Positions 44,148 to 52,111 of a stretch of DNA of 64,000 nucleotides are shown one piece after another (positions within the stretch are counted from its first letter, which is position 1; the number at the start of each line of letters is the position of its first letter). Source of the stretch: Pedobacter sp. BMA (lineage in GTDB: Bacteria > Bacteroidota > Bacteroidia > Sphingobacteriales > Sphingobacteriaceae). The DNA is taken from NCBI RefSeq assembly GCF_001027745.1, contig NZ_LECU01000010.1, positions 62,001 through 126,000 on the forward strand, written 5' to 3'. Under the pieces are notes generated by a model. It saw only the letters and a list, made by a program, of their open reading frames with translations, was not told where the DNA came from and made no database searches. Both the position numbers and the translations under genes were made by a program.

Positions 44148-44711
44148 ATGCTTAACAATATAGAACCTAAAACCGGCCGCTTACTGATCTCCGAACCATT
44201 CATGGCCGATCCAAATTTCAAGCGATCTGTTGTCCTGTTAACCGAGCACAGTGCAGAGGGAACTGTAGGCTATATTCTCAATCAGGTTGGGAATCTACTA
44301 CTCAAGGATGTGATTCAGGATTTGTGGGAGGCCGACAATCAAATTTATTTTGGCGGACCTGTAGCGGCCGATACCCTTCACTTCATTCACCGTGCTTATG
44401 ATAAGCTGCAAAGCGGGGAGGATATCGGAAACGGAATTTACTGGGGTGGAAATTTCGAGGCACTCAAAATCCTGATCAATAACAACGCGATCAATGAAGA
44501 TGAAATTAAATTCTTTATTGGTTATTCCGGATGGGATAGCGGACAGCTTAAACGAGAGCGGGAACAAAACGCCTGGATGGTGGGAAATGTTTCTAATGCT
44601 GATCTTATTTTCGGCAATGATGAAGAACAGTTATGGCGTGATGTTGTTGTGAACTTAGGTCCAAAGTATGCACATGTCAGTAATTTTCCCAGTGACCCAA
44701 GTTTAAATTAA
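44148..44711 (+). CDS. YqgE/AlgH family protein
   Basis: A 187-residue protein of the YqgE/AlgH (DUF179) family. It starts M-L-N-N-I-E-P-K-T-G-R-L-L-I-S-E-P-F-M-A-D, with the family blocks F-K-R-S-V-V-L-L-T-E-H, Y-F-G-G-P-V and F-I-G-Y-S-G-W-D-S-G-Q-L. The family is widespread and structurally known, but its cell function is not settled. It is divergent from pdxH with a 46-nt gap and convergent with purE. Confidence 0.92.
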   Translation: MLNNIEPKTGRLLISEPFMADPNFKRSVVLLTEHSAEGTVGYILNQVGNLLLKDVIQDLWEADNQIYFGGPVAADTLHFIHRAYDKLQSGEDIGNGIYWGGNFEALKILINNNAINEDEIKFFIGYSGWDSGQLKREREQNAWMVGNVSNADLIFGNDEEQLWRDVVVNLGPKYAHVSNFPSDPSLN

Positions 44712-44743
44712 TACGACGAAAGTGCCATATTCCTTATAAACTA

Positions 44744-44792
44744 AATCGCCAGATAGTTAACACACAAATTGCACGTTCTCTATCTGGCGATT
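44744..44792. terminator. Bidirectional terminator between the yqgE homologue and purE
   Basis: AATCGCCAGATAG and CTATCTGGCGATT form a 13-bp stem around a loop of about 23 nt, with T-rich flanks. Confidence 0.75.
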
Positions 44793-44817
44793 GTATTAAA
44801 TCAGCATTGGTGAGTAA

Positions 44818-45333
44818 TTACATGCTTGCAGCACTTTCTTCAACTTTCAGCCTTAAATCATCTTTATAGGCCTGCATTTTTACAGTTAACGAATCATCTG
44901 CGGTAGCTAAAATCTGTGTAGCGAGTAAGCCTGCATTTTTTGCAGCATTAAGGGCTACAGTAGCCACAGGAATCCCATTCGGCATTTGTAAAATCGACAA
45001 AATACTGTCCCACCCATCAATAGAATTTGATGATTTAACAGGTACACCAATTACCGGCAAAGTGGTAATTGAAGCCACCATTCCTGGAAGATGCGCAGCA
45101 CCACCCGCGCCTGCGATGATGACTTTCAAACCTCTTCCTTGTGCCTCTTTTGCGTAATTGAACATCCGCTCAGGAGTTCTGTGTGCCGAAACCACCGTGA
45201 TTTCGTAGTCAATTCCAAATTCCTTCATCACATCGGCAGCATCCTGCATTACGGGCAAATCAGATTTGCTACCCATTATAATTCCTACCAGTGGTTTTGC
45301 CGCCGAAGGCGAATTTGAATTTGCTGTACTCAT
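44818..45333 (-). CDS. purE: N5-carboxyaminoimidazole ribonucleotide mutase PurE
   Basis: A 171-residue purine-biosynthesis enzyme that converts N5-CAIR to CAIR. The active-site blocks are [19 protein letters not shown] (catalytic His) and [12 protein letters not shown]. It lies 52 nt after purK on the same strand, the usual purK-purE order. The length is typical of the class I enzyme that works with PurK. Confidence 0.97.
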   Translation of the reverse strand: MSTANSNSPSAAKPLVGIIMGSKSDLPVMQDAADVMKEFGIDYEITVVSAHRTPERMFNYAKEAQGRGLKVIIAGAGGAAHLPGMVASITTLPVIGVPVKSSNSIDGWDSILSILQMPNGIPVATVALNAAKNAGLLATQILATADDSLTVKMQAYKDDLRLKVEESAASM

Positions 45334-45385
45334 TTGTAATAAAGTTTATTGAATTTTTGTTGTTATCTAAAGCTAAAAAAAGGTG

Positions 45386-46525
45386 TTAAGCAATTACTTT
45401 TAAAGTTTTCTGTACGTATCTTGCTTTTTCAATTGCCTTATCCCGGTCTATATCCACAATGGTTACATGGCCCATTTTACGGAAAGGCTTCGTATATTTT
45501 TTACCATAAAGGTGTACAAATACACCATCAATGGCTAAAATCTTTTCCAGATTCTCGTATTTCGCAACCCCTTCCGAACCTTTTTCACCCAAAAGGTTGA
45601 TCATAATGGCATTTGTAATACTGCTGGTATCGCCTAGTGGAAGGTTATAAATTGCACGGAGATGTTGTTCGAATTGTGAAACATAATTGCCCTCAATTGT
45701 CTGGTGCCCGCTATTGTGTGGGCGTGGAGCTACCTCATTCACCAGCAACTCACCGTCCCTGCAAACAAACATTTCAACAGCCAAAATTCCGGTTATGTTC
45801 ATAGCTGAGGCTATATTCTTCGCGATGTTTTCTGCTTTCTGTTGCAGGCTTTCTGCGAAGGTAGAAGGTGAAATCAGGAATTCCACCAGATTCGCTTCAG
45901 GATTAAATTCCATCTCCACCATAGGGAAGGTTTTCATGTCGCCGTTTGCATTACGCGCAACAATCACGGCCACTTCTTTTTCAAAATCTACCAGTTTTTC
46001 AATGATGCACGGAGCATCAAATGCTTTGTCAAGATCTGCAGCGCTATTGATTTTCATTACGCCTTTACCATCATATCCGTCTTTTCTCAACTTCAGTATG
46101 TATGGAAAAGGAATTTGGCTATTAACCATATCTTCTTTCGTATTGGCCATGTGGAAAGGAGAAGTAGGAATGTCATTTTCCTTGAAGAATTGCTTCTGAA
46201 CGCCTTTATCCTGAATTAAACGGATTACCCTTGATTGTGGGAATACCTGTTTCCCTTCTTTTTCCAATTGTTCCAGCGCATCGATGTTCACTTTTTCAAT
46301 CTCGATGGTAATGATGTCAGCCTTCTTGCCAAAATTATAAACGGTATCGAAATCAGTTATTGAGCCGTTTTCAAAGTAATTGGCAATGTGCTTGCATGGG
46401 GCGTCAGGATCAGGATCGAGAACCAGAGCGTTTACATTGTAATTAATTGCTTGCTGAATGAGCATCCTGCCCAATTGTCCGCCACCTAAAATACCCAGTT
46501 TTAATTCGCTAATCTGTTTTGCCAT
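45386..46525 (-). CDS. purK: N5-carboxyaminoimidazole ribonucleotide synthase PurK
   Basis: A 379-residue ATP-grasp enzyme that makes N5-CAIR from AIR, bicarbonate and ATP. It starts M-A-K-Q-I-S-E-L-K-L-G-I-L-G-G-G-Q-L-G-R-M. ATP-grasp landmarks are L-R-K-D-G-Y-D-G-K-G, E-K-L-V-D-F-E-K-E, L-A-V-E-M-F-V and V-N-E-V-A-P-R-P-H-N-S-G. The frame opens 10 codons further up, but the promoter at 46553-46560 and the normal N-terminus favour this start. It is divergent from the HI0933-type flavoprotein gene. Confidence 0.96.
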   Translation of the reverse strand: MAKQISELKLGILGGGQLGRMLIQQAINYNVNALVLDPDPDAPCKHIANYFENGSITDFDTVYNFGKKADIITIEIEKVNIDALEQLEKEGKQVFPQSRVIRLIQDKGVQKQFFKENDIPTSPFHMANTKEDMVNSQIPFPYILKLRKDGYDGKGVMKINSAADLDKAFDAPCIIEKLVDFEKEVAVIVARNANGDMKTFPMVEMEFNPEANLVEFLISPSTFAESLQQKAENIAKNIASAMNITGILAVEMFVCRDGELLVNEVAPRPHNSGHQTIEGNYVSQFEQHLRAIYNLPLGDTSSITNAIMINLLGEKGSEGVAKYENLEKILAIDGVFVHLYGKKYTKPFRKMGHVTIVDIDRDKAIEKARYVQKTLKVIA

Positions 46526-46560
46526 GCGCTTGAAAATAATGCTACTTTTGTGCAAAAGTA
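46518..46560. promoter_or_regulatory. Overlapping divergent promoters with an 18-bp palindrome
   Basis: TTTG (46518-46521), 21 nt, then TACTTTTG (46543-46550) drive the plus-strand flavoprotein gene. The minus-strand TACTTTTG (46560-46553) drives purK. Together they form the perfect palindrome TACTTTTG-TG-CAAAAGTA, with the two -7 boxes facing each other. The -33 for purK is not clear. Confidence 0.6.
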
Positions 46561-46580
46561 ACCATAAAAAAGTTTTATTG

Positions 46581-47771
46581 ATGAATGCTGATGCAATAAT
46601 TATTGGTGCAGGTGCCTGCGGGTTAATGTGTGCTGTACAGGCAGGCTATCTGGGGAAGAAGGTTATCCTGCTGGAAAGGAATGAAAAACCCGGTGCCAAA
46701 ATTCTGATATCAGGTGGCGGACGCTGTAACTACACCAACCAATATGCATCTGCTGAGCAATTCATCTCAGCTAATCCACATTTCATCAAATCTGCCTTTA
46801 CGCAATGGACAGTAGATGATACGATTGGTTTTTTCGAAACGTATGGTATTCAGGGAGCTGAAAAAACATTGGGACAACTATTTCCTGAAGGGAAAAATGC
46901 AAAGGATATTGTGCAGGTATTCACCACTATATGTGAAGATTTTGGTCAGGAAATCCGGTGCGATGCAGATGTAAAAGACATAGCGTTTATGGAGCAGGGC
47001 TTTCAGGTAACCTATGAACGAAAAGGAAAAAAAACAGTACTGACTGCCGAAAAGCTGGTAATTGCTACGGGCGGATTACCGATTCCGAAAATGGGTGCCA
47101 CAGATTTTGCCCTGCGTTTTGCCCGTAAACACAGCTTAAAGATTGTAGAGACTGCACCGGCACTGGTGCCACTAACCATTACCGGAAAAGATGAGGATTG
47201 GTTTGCACAACTTTCGGGAAACTCGGTTTTCTGTGAAGTTAGTAATGAGGAAATTTCTTTCGAAGAAAACATTTTGTTCACCCACTGGGGTTTAAGCGGA
47301 CCGGCAATCCTGCAGATTTCTTCTTTCTGGAGAAGGGGGGAAGCCATTAATATTAACCTGTTACCTCATCAGGATATTGTAGCCCTGTTAGATGAAGAGC
47401 GAAGAACCAACGGGAAAACACTTCTATCCAATTTGTTGAACCGTTTCTATACCCGGAAGTTTACCGATGCGCTGGGCAAGTTTCTGCCCTTAAGTAAACC
47501 TGTAGCTGCCCTAACCAAAAGTGAGATCGATTTAATAGAAAACACCATCCACTATTTTAAAGTGAAGCCAGCAGGCGATAAGGGGTATGACAAGGCCGAA
47601 GTGATGCGCGGGGGCATCGACACCAATGAAGTATCCTCTAAAACGCTCGAAAGCAAAAAGATTCCCAATTTATTTTTCGGAGGAGAATGCCTTGATGTTA
47701 CCGGATGGTTAGGTGGGTATAACTTTCAATGGGCCTGGGCAAGTGGATTTGTGATTGCACAACATTTATAA
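46581..47771 (+). CDS. HI0933-type NAD(P)/FAD-dependent oxidoreductase
   Basis: A 396-residue flavoprotein of the HI0933/YhiN family. The dinucleotide-binding start is D-A-I-I-I-G-A-G-A-C-G-L-M, then L-L-E-R-N-E-K-P-G-A-K-I and the family hallmark S-G-G-G-R-C-N-Y-T-N. A second FAD contact A-T-G-G-L-P-I-P-K-M-G lies mid-protein and the C-terminal block G-E-C-L-D-V-T-G-W-L-G-G-Y-N-F-Q-W-A-W-A-S-G is intact. The frame is open far upstream, but ATG 46581 gives the natural N-terminus. The substrate is not known for this family. Confidence 0.92.
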   Translation: MNADAIIIGAGACGLMCAVQAGYLGKKVILLERNEKPGAKILISGGGRCNYTNQYASAEQFISANPHFIKSAFTQWTVDDTIGFFETYGIQGAEKTLGQLFPEGKNAKDIVQVFTTICEDFGQEIRCDADVKDIAFMEQGFQVTYERKGKKTVLTAEKLVIATGGLPIPKMGATDFALRFARKHSLKIVETAPALVPLTITGKDEDWFAQLSGNSVFCEVSNEEISFEENILFTHWGLSGPAILQISSFWRRGEAININLLPHQDIVALLDEERRTNGKTLLSNLLNRFYTRKFTDALGKFLPLSKPVAALTKSEIDLIENTIHYFKVKPAGDKGYDKAEVMRGGIDTNEVSSKTLESKKIPNLFFGGECLDVTGWLGGYNFQWAWASGFVIAQHL

Positions 47772-47802
47772 TTGAAATTTCACTCAATCCCAAGACAATA
47801 TA

Positions 47803-48519
47803 TCACAGATATACATCCGGCATAATTTCCCATGCCCAGGGTTTTTTGAAAGTTTTAAACGTTCGCAGTTGCGAAAAATACAGCACTTCACTGGTTTTTC
47901 TGTTGGCTACGTCTCTTCTATGGAGGTTGCCAACAGTTGTAAACAGCTCACGGGTTTTGAAATCGTAAACCCTTTCCGTCATGTCGCCAGTGTTCTGGTT
48001 AAAGTATAGGTTGATGGCACTGGTTAAAAACCAGTCATTATTTTCAAACTTAAAAGTATAACCCATTTCCCAGCGCCATTCTGCACCACCTTTAAAACGC
48101 AGATAAAGCTGTCCTTCTTTAATGTTCATTTGAGTGAGCGGATCACCTAGTTTACCGCCTTCCTTTTCACGCAGGATAAAATCATTGTTTTGTGTAGCCA
48201 AACGGTAACTGTTCGACGAAGCAACTTTAAAAAAGATAGCTAAAATGCGAGGCTTCTGCGTTTCTTTGATTATATCCGAATTGTTATCGCCATAAGTCCG
48301 GTTCTCATCTATGGTTTTCGTTGATTCAAAAATTACAGCCAGATCATTTACTCCGTCGTTATTCAGATCGCCATTGGCTGTTTCGATAATTGTCCAGTTG
48401 GAAGGAGTGAGCTGCTCAAGGGAGTTGCCCTCTTGCTTTATTTTCGGAAACAGAAAAGTTTTCTGTGCCGCACATACCTGCACAGTTAGCATCAGCAAAA
48501 CGGAATAGCAAATCTTCAT
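47803..48519 (-). CDS. Secreted hypothetical protein with an EF-hand-like loop
   Basis: A 238-residue exported protein (signal M-K-I-C-Y-S-V-L-L-M-L-T-V-Q-V-C-A-A-Q). Residues near 50-60 read N-G-D-L-N-N-D-G-V-N-D-L-A, a calcium-binding dockerin/FG-GAP-like loop. The rest is beta-rich with many aromatics (E-W-R-W-E-M-G-Y-T-F-K-F). Similar repeat-derived proteins occur in the envelope of Bacteroidota, but no function is assigned. It is convergent with the HI0933-type gene and stands alone. Confidence 0.65.
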   Translation of the reverse strand: MKICYSVLLMLTVQVCAAQKTFLFPKIKQEGNSLEQLTPSNWTIIETANGDLNNDGVNDLAVIFESTKTIDENRTYGDNNSDIIKETQKPRILAIFFKVASSNSYRLATQNNDFILREKEGGKLGDPLTQMNIKEGQLYLRFKGGAEWRWEMGYTFKFENNDWFLTSAINLYFNQNTGDMTERVYDFKTRELFTTVGNLHRRDVANRKTSEVLYFSQLRTFKTFKKPWAWEIMPDVYL

Positions 48520-48648
48520 TCAGGGAAAAAGGTGTTGATGTCTTTTTAGAACGTTTCGAATTGGAATTTAGTTTGTATCGTTTTTAATTGGAGGTTATCA
48601 TGGCATGAAGCTTACATACGAATGGTTAAATATGTGTTAAAATTCCCT

Positions 48649-48656
48649 TACTTTTG
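48649..48656 (+). promoter_or_regulatory. -7 box TACTTTTG before the radical SAM gene
   Basis: TACTTTTG lies 18 nt before the TTG start at 48675 and matches TAnnTTTG, supporting that start. Confidence 0.45.
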
Positions 48657-48674
48657 CATTAAAACCATTTCCTT

Positions 48675-50879
48675 TTGAAAACAGAAATCTTTGCCATTAC
48701 GCCGCCTTTTACACAACTGAATACTCCCTATCCGGCAACGGCGTATATCAAAGGGTTCCTGAATACCAGGAACATTTCCTGTACACAGGCCGATCTGGGT
48801 ATCGAAGTGATTCTGGAGCTTTTTTCAAAAAAAGGACTTACTGATTTATTTGAATATTCAATACAAAGTAATCAGCAAACTAAAAGTGCAAACGCTAAAC
48901 GCATATTTGCCTTGCGGGAAGAATACCTTAAAACCATAGATGCTGTAATTTCTTTCCTTCAGGGAAAAAATCCAACGCTTGCATTGCAGATTTGTGGGGA
49001 TGATTTTCTGCCTCAGGCATCACGTTTTGCTCAGCTTGAAGAATTAGACTGGGCTTTTGGTGCTATGGGCACCCAGGATAAAGCCAAGCACCTGGCAACA
49101 CTATACCTCGAAGATATCTCCGACTATATTGTAGAATGTATTGATGATAATTTTGGATTCAGCCGCTATGCTGAACGCCTGGGCAGAAGTGCCAACTCTT
49201 TTGATGAGTTGTACCACGCGCTGCAGCAGGCGCCAACCTATATCGATCATATCCTCATTGGCATATTAAGGGCTAAAATCGAAAATATTCAGCCGAAATT
49301 ATTTCTTATTTCTGTGCCATTCCCCGGCAATCTGTATAGTGCTTTTCGCTGTGCACAATGGGTGAAAGAGAATTATCCGGACATTAAAGTTTCAATGGGC
49401 GGGGGCTTTCCTAATACCGAGCTCAGGTCTTTATCTGATAAACGGGTTTTTGAGTTCTTTGACTACATCACCCTGGACGATGGTGAATTGCCGCTCGACT
49501 TACTGATCCAGAACATCCAGGGAACCATACCTTCCGAAATGATGATGTATAAACGGACTTTTTTACTGGAGAACGGGGGAGTGGTATACAAAAATGATTC
49601 GTTCAGGAAGGACTACAAGCAGGCTGATGTAGGGACCCCAGATTATTCTGATCTTTTGCTTGATAGCTATATATCGGTTATCGAAATTGTGAACCCTATG
49701 CACCGCATGTGGAGCGATGGCCGGTGGAATAAGCTTACCATGGCGCATGGATGCTACTGGGGTAAATGTACTTTTTGTGATATTTCTCTGGACTATATAA
49801 AAGTCTATGAGCCAGTACAAGCCAAACAGATTGTCGACCGCATGGAAGACCTTTATGCTAAAACCGGACAGAACGGTTTTCACTTTGTGGATGAAGCGGC
49901 ACCTCCGGCTTTAATGCGTGAAGTAGCCCTGGAAATTATCAGGAGGAAACTGGCCGTAACCTGGTGGACGAATATTCGTTTTGAAAAAAGCTTCACGGCA
50001 GATCTGTGTCTGCTTCTAAAAGCATCAGGCTGTATAGCGGTTTCCGGCGGACTGGAAGTGGCTTCTGATCGCTTGCTTAAGCTCATTGATAAAGGCGTTA
50101 CCGTTGAACAGGTTGCAAGGGTTACCCGAAATTTTACTGCAGCAGGTGTTATGGTGCATGCCTACCTGATGTATGGCTATCCTACGCAAACCATACAGGA
50201 AACAATAGATAGTTTAGAAATGGTCAGGCAGCTGTTTGAAGCCGGTATTTTACAGTCGGGCTTCTGGCATCAGTTTGCCATGACGGCTCACAGTCCCGTT
50301 GGCATGTATCCTGAAAGGTTCGGGGTAGTGAAAGAAACCGAGCAGATTGGAACTTTCGCTAACAACGATATTAACTATATCGATAAAACGGGTATCGACC
50401 ATAATAAATTCAGCTTTGGACTGAAAAAATCCCTGTTCAACTTCATGCATGGCATTTGTTTCGATTATGAGTTGCAGGATTGGTTCGATTTTAAAATACC
50501 AAGAACTAAAATTCCTCGTGATTTTATTGAACGCGCATTAAATGATGAAAATCAGTTTAACACTAAGCCTACGGCAAAAGTAGTCTGGATAGGGGGACAA
50601 CCCGATGCAGAATTTTTTACCAAGTCCAAAAAAGGGAATACCTGGGAAATGGCATCATTAACTTTCCATGATAAACGTGAAAGTTTCACCATTCAGACCA
50701 GCAAAGAGGAGGGCGAGTGGCTGACCGCAATTCTTGATAAAATTCATATTTCTAAGGACAAAGTGTATACTTTCGCAGAAGTGAAAGCAGCCTTTGAAAC
50801 TGTAATGGAAAACTTTGAGTTGTTCTGGTATGCCAAACCCATCAACACACTGCGGGAATCAGGCTTACTGGTGCTTTAA
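48675..50879 (+). CDS. B12-binding-type radical SAM protein
   Basis: A 734-residue protein with a TTG start (read as Met: M-K-T-E-I-F-A-I-T-P-P-F); the first in-frame ATG is far inside, and a TACTTTTG box sits just upstream. The N-terminal third has the Rossmann-like segment typical of B12-binding radical SAM enzymes (K-V-S-M-G-G-G-F-P-N-T-E near 240). The radical SAM core follows, with C-Y-W-G-K-C-T-F-C: the iron-sulfur cysteines are spaced Cx4CxxC, one residue longer than the usual first gap. D-I-S-L-D-Y and the glycine-rich strand S-G-G-L-E-V-A-S-D-R follow. The reaction and substrate are unknown. Confidence 0.88.
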   Translation: MKTEIFAITPPFTQLNTPYPATAYIKGFLNTRNISCTQADLGIEVILELFSKKGLTDLFEYSIQSNQQTKSANAKRIFALREEYLKTIDAVISFLQGKNPTLALQICGDDFLPQASRFAQLEELDWAFGAMGTQDKAKHLATLYLEDISDYIVECIDDNFGFSRYAERLGRSANSFDELYHALQQAPTYIDHILIGILRAKIENIQPKLFLISVPFPGNLYSAFRCAQWVKENYPDIKVSMGGGFPNTELRSLSDKRVFEFFDYITLDDGELPLDLLIQNIQGTIPSEMMMYKRTFLLENGGVVYKNDSFRKDYKQADVGTPDYSDLLLDSYISVIEIVNPMHRMWSDGRWNKLTMAHGCYWGKCTFCDISLDYIKVYEPVQAKQIVDRMEDLYAKTGQNGFHFVDEAAPPALMREVALEIIRRKLAVTWWTNIRFEKSFTADLCLLLKASGCIAVSGGLEVASDRLLKLIDKGVTVEQVARVTRNFTAAGVMVHAYLMYGYPTQTIQETIDSLEMVRQLFEAGILQSGFWHQFAMTAHSPVGMYPERFGVVKETEQIGTFANNDINYIDKTGIDHNKFSFGLKKSLFNFMHGICFDYELQDWFDFKIPRTKIPRDFIERALNDENQFNTKPTAKVVWIGGQPDAEFFTKSKKGNTWEMASLTFHDKRESFTIQTSKEEGEWLTAILDKIHISKDKVYTFAEVKAAFETVMENFELFWYAKPINTLRESGLLVL

Positions 50880-51710
50880 GCTGGAAAGGTTGGCATTCAC
50901 TGACTTCATCTGGCTCGCATGATCTTCATATAAATTTTCGAGTTTTTGAAACGACTTCCTAGCATAATCTCTGGTAAAATAGTCGTGTACTTTAGCATTG
51001 AAAGGTTCCATTACCAGAAACTGTGTCAGTATCAGTGCGATGAAAAAGGGGTAGTGCGCCAGGATACTGTGTGAAACTTCCTGCGGTTTTAATAATGGGA
51101 TGCCCATTTTCAGTGTTAAAAAATCAATGATCAATGGAATCACCAATATCGGAATGAGTGCGGCAAGGCGTGTTTTTAAATGGAGGCCTTTTTCGTAATC
51201 TGTAATCTCTTCGAAGTCGTGCCGGCGCAGCGATTGCAGCTCAAGTAACTTTTCTTCCTTGTCGTGCTCCAGTTTAGATAAGGTTTTACCATGCTTTACA
51301 TCTATTGAACTCACGTAATCAGATAATTCTGTTTCGGCTTCGTTCAATTTCTCCTGTTCTGCAACTATTGATTCCTGTTCAGCAATCAGCTTATCCATCA
51401 GCATTAAATCTTCTGGAATGCCGTGACTTAGTTTTTGCTCAACAGAATTAATACGGGCATCTATTTGCTTAAACTGTTTCCGAAGAGAGGTAAATCTATC
51501 CTGACAAATTTGCTTTTCTTTATCATAGCTCTGTTTTAAGCGGTCGATATCATATTGATACTGCTTGCTGATCAGCGCTTCATCATTAAGTGCCAGTCGG
51601 GAGTATAATGTTTTCAATTCCAGCAATAACAATGTTCCGGGCTTTGCGGGCGCTGAAAGTGTGTTGCGAAAGTTATCAATATCGGAATCTGTTAGCGGAT
51701 ATGAATGCAT
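50865..51710 (-). CDS. Coiled-coil membrane protein of unknown function
   Basis: About 280 residues starting M-H-S-Y-P-L-T-D-S-D-I; the frame is open to an ATG at 51785, so a longer form is possible. Residues about 30-170 are highly charged with heptad patterns and should form long coiled coils. Two hydrophobic helices follow (L-A-A-L-I-P-I-L-V-I-P-L-I-I-D-F-L and F-F-I-A-L-I-L-T-Q-F-L-V), then a soluble tail. The 3' end overlaps the radical SAM gene by 15 nt in a convergent arrangement. No family recognised. Confidence 0.65.
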   Translation of the reverse strand: MHSYPLTDSDIDNFRNTLSAPAKPGTLLLLELKTLYSRLALNDEALISKQYQYDIDRLKQSYDKEKQICQDRFTSLRKQFKQIDARINSVEQKLSHGIPEDLMLMDKLIAEQESIVAEQEKLNEAETELSDYVSSIDVKHGKTLSKLEHDKEEKLLELQSLRRHDFEEITDYEKGLHLKTRLAALIPILVIPLIIDFLTLKMGIPLLKPQEVSHSILAHYPFFIALILTQFLVMEPFNAKVHDYFTRDYARKSFQKLENLYEDHASQMKSVNANLSSLKHQ

Positions 51711-51870
51711 CTGTATCAAATAATTGCCTAAATTAATTAGAAAAACCTGCATTGAGTATGTTTTGCCTGATCTTAAATTCAACATTTAGCTATATATGCT
51801 GTCTAAACGCGTAGAACGTGCTGATAATAAGTGCGATTAGTATCTTCATCAAATGTTCATAATGTGCAAC

Positions 51871-51970
51871 TACCTTTACATCGTAAGGCTTGAGCACCTT
51901 GCAGCAACCCCAGTGGTTGAGAGCGGTTAATTTAGATAAGGGCGATCATTCAGACGATTGCCCTTTTTTC
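51871..51970 (+). ncRNA. Candidate small structured RNA before mnmE
   Basis: A TACCTTTA -7-like box (51871-51878) precedes a stretch of about 85 nt with an internal hairpin (CAACC-CCAGT-GGTTG near 51905-51919), ending in a strong intrinsic terminator (51938-51970). There is no open frame inside and the terminator would stop transcription before mnmE. This is what a stand-alone small RNA looks like, but no Rfam family is claimed. The rest of the 51711-52111 gap holds nothing else clear. Confidence 0.35.
51938..51970 (+). terminator. Intrinsic terminator upstream of mnmE
   Basis: AAGGGCGATC and GATTGCCCTT (10 bp with one G-T) around an 8-nt loop, followed by a T-run. Confidence 0.85.
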
Positions 51971-52054
51971 GTTGTGCTTAAATCCGATATTAAGGCCGGG
52001 ATATTTGTTCTAAAGTCTGCTTAGGCGCATGCCCGATCGTGTGTGATAAAAAAT

Positions 52055-52062
52055 TACTTTTG
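52055..52062 (+). promoter_or_regulatory. -7 box TACTTTTG of mnmE
   Basis: Lies 49 nt before the mnmE start and after the upstream terminator, matching TAnnTTTG. Confidence 0.4.
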
Positions 52063-52111
52063 CTTCACGTTAAATCATCCGATAAGCTGTATTTTTGACG
52101 TTTTAGATCGC

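Noticed and set aside
51871-51970. Riboswitch leader for mnmE
   Set aside because: The terminator would end the RNA 140 nt before the mnmE start, and mnmE has its own -7 box after it; no known aptamer core was recognised.
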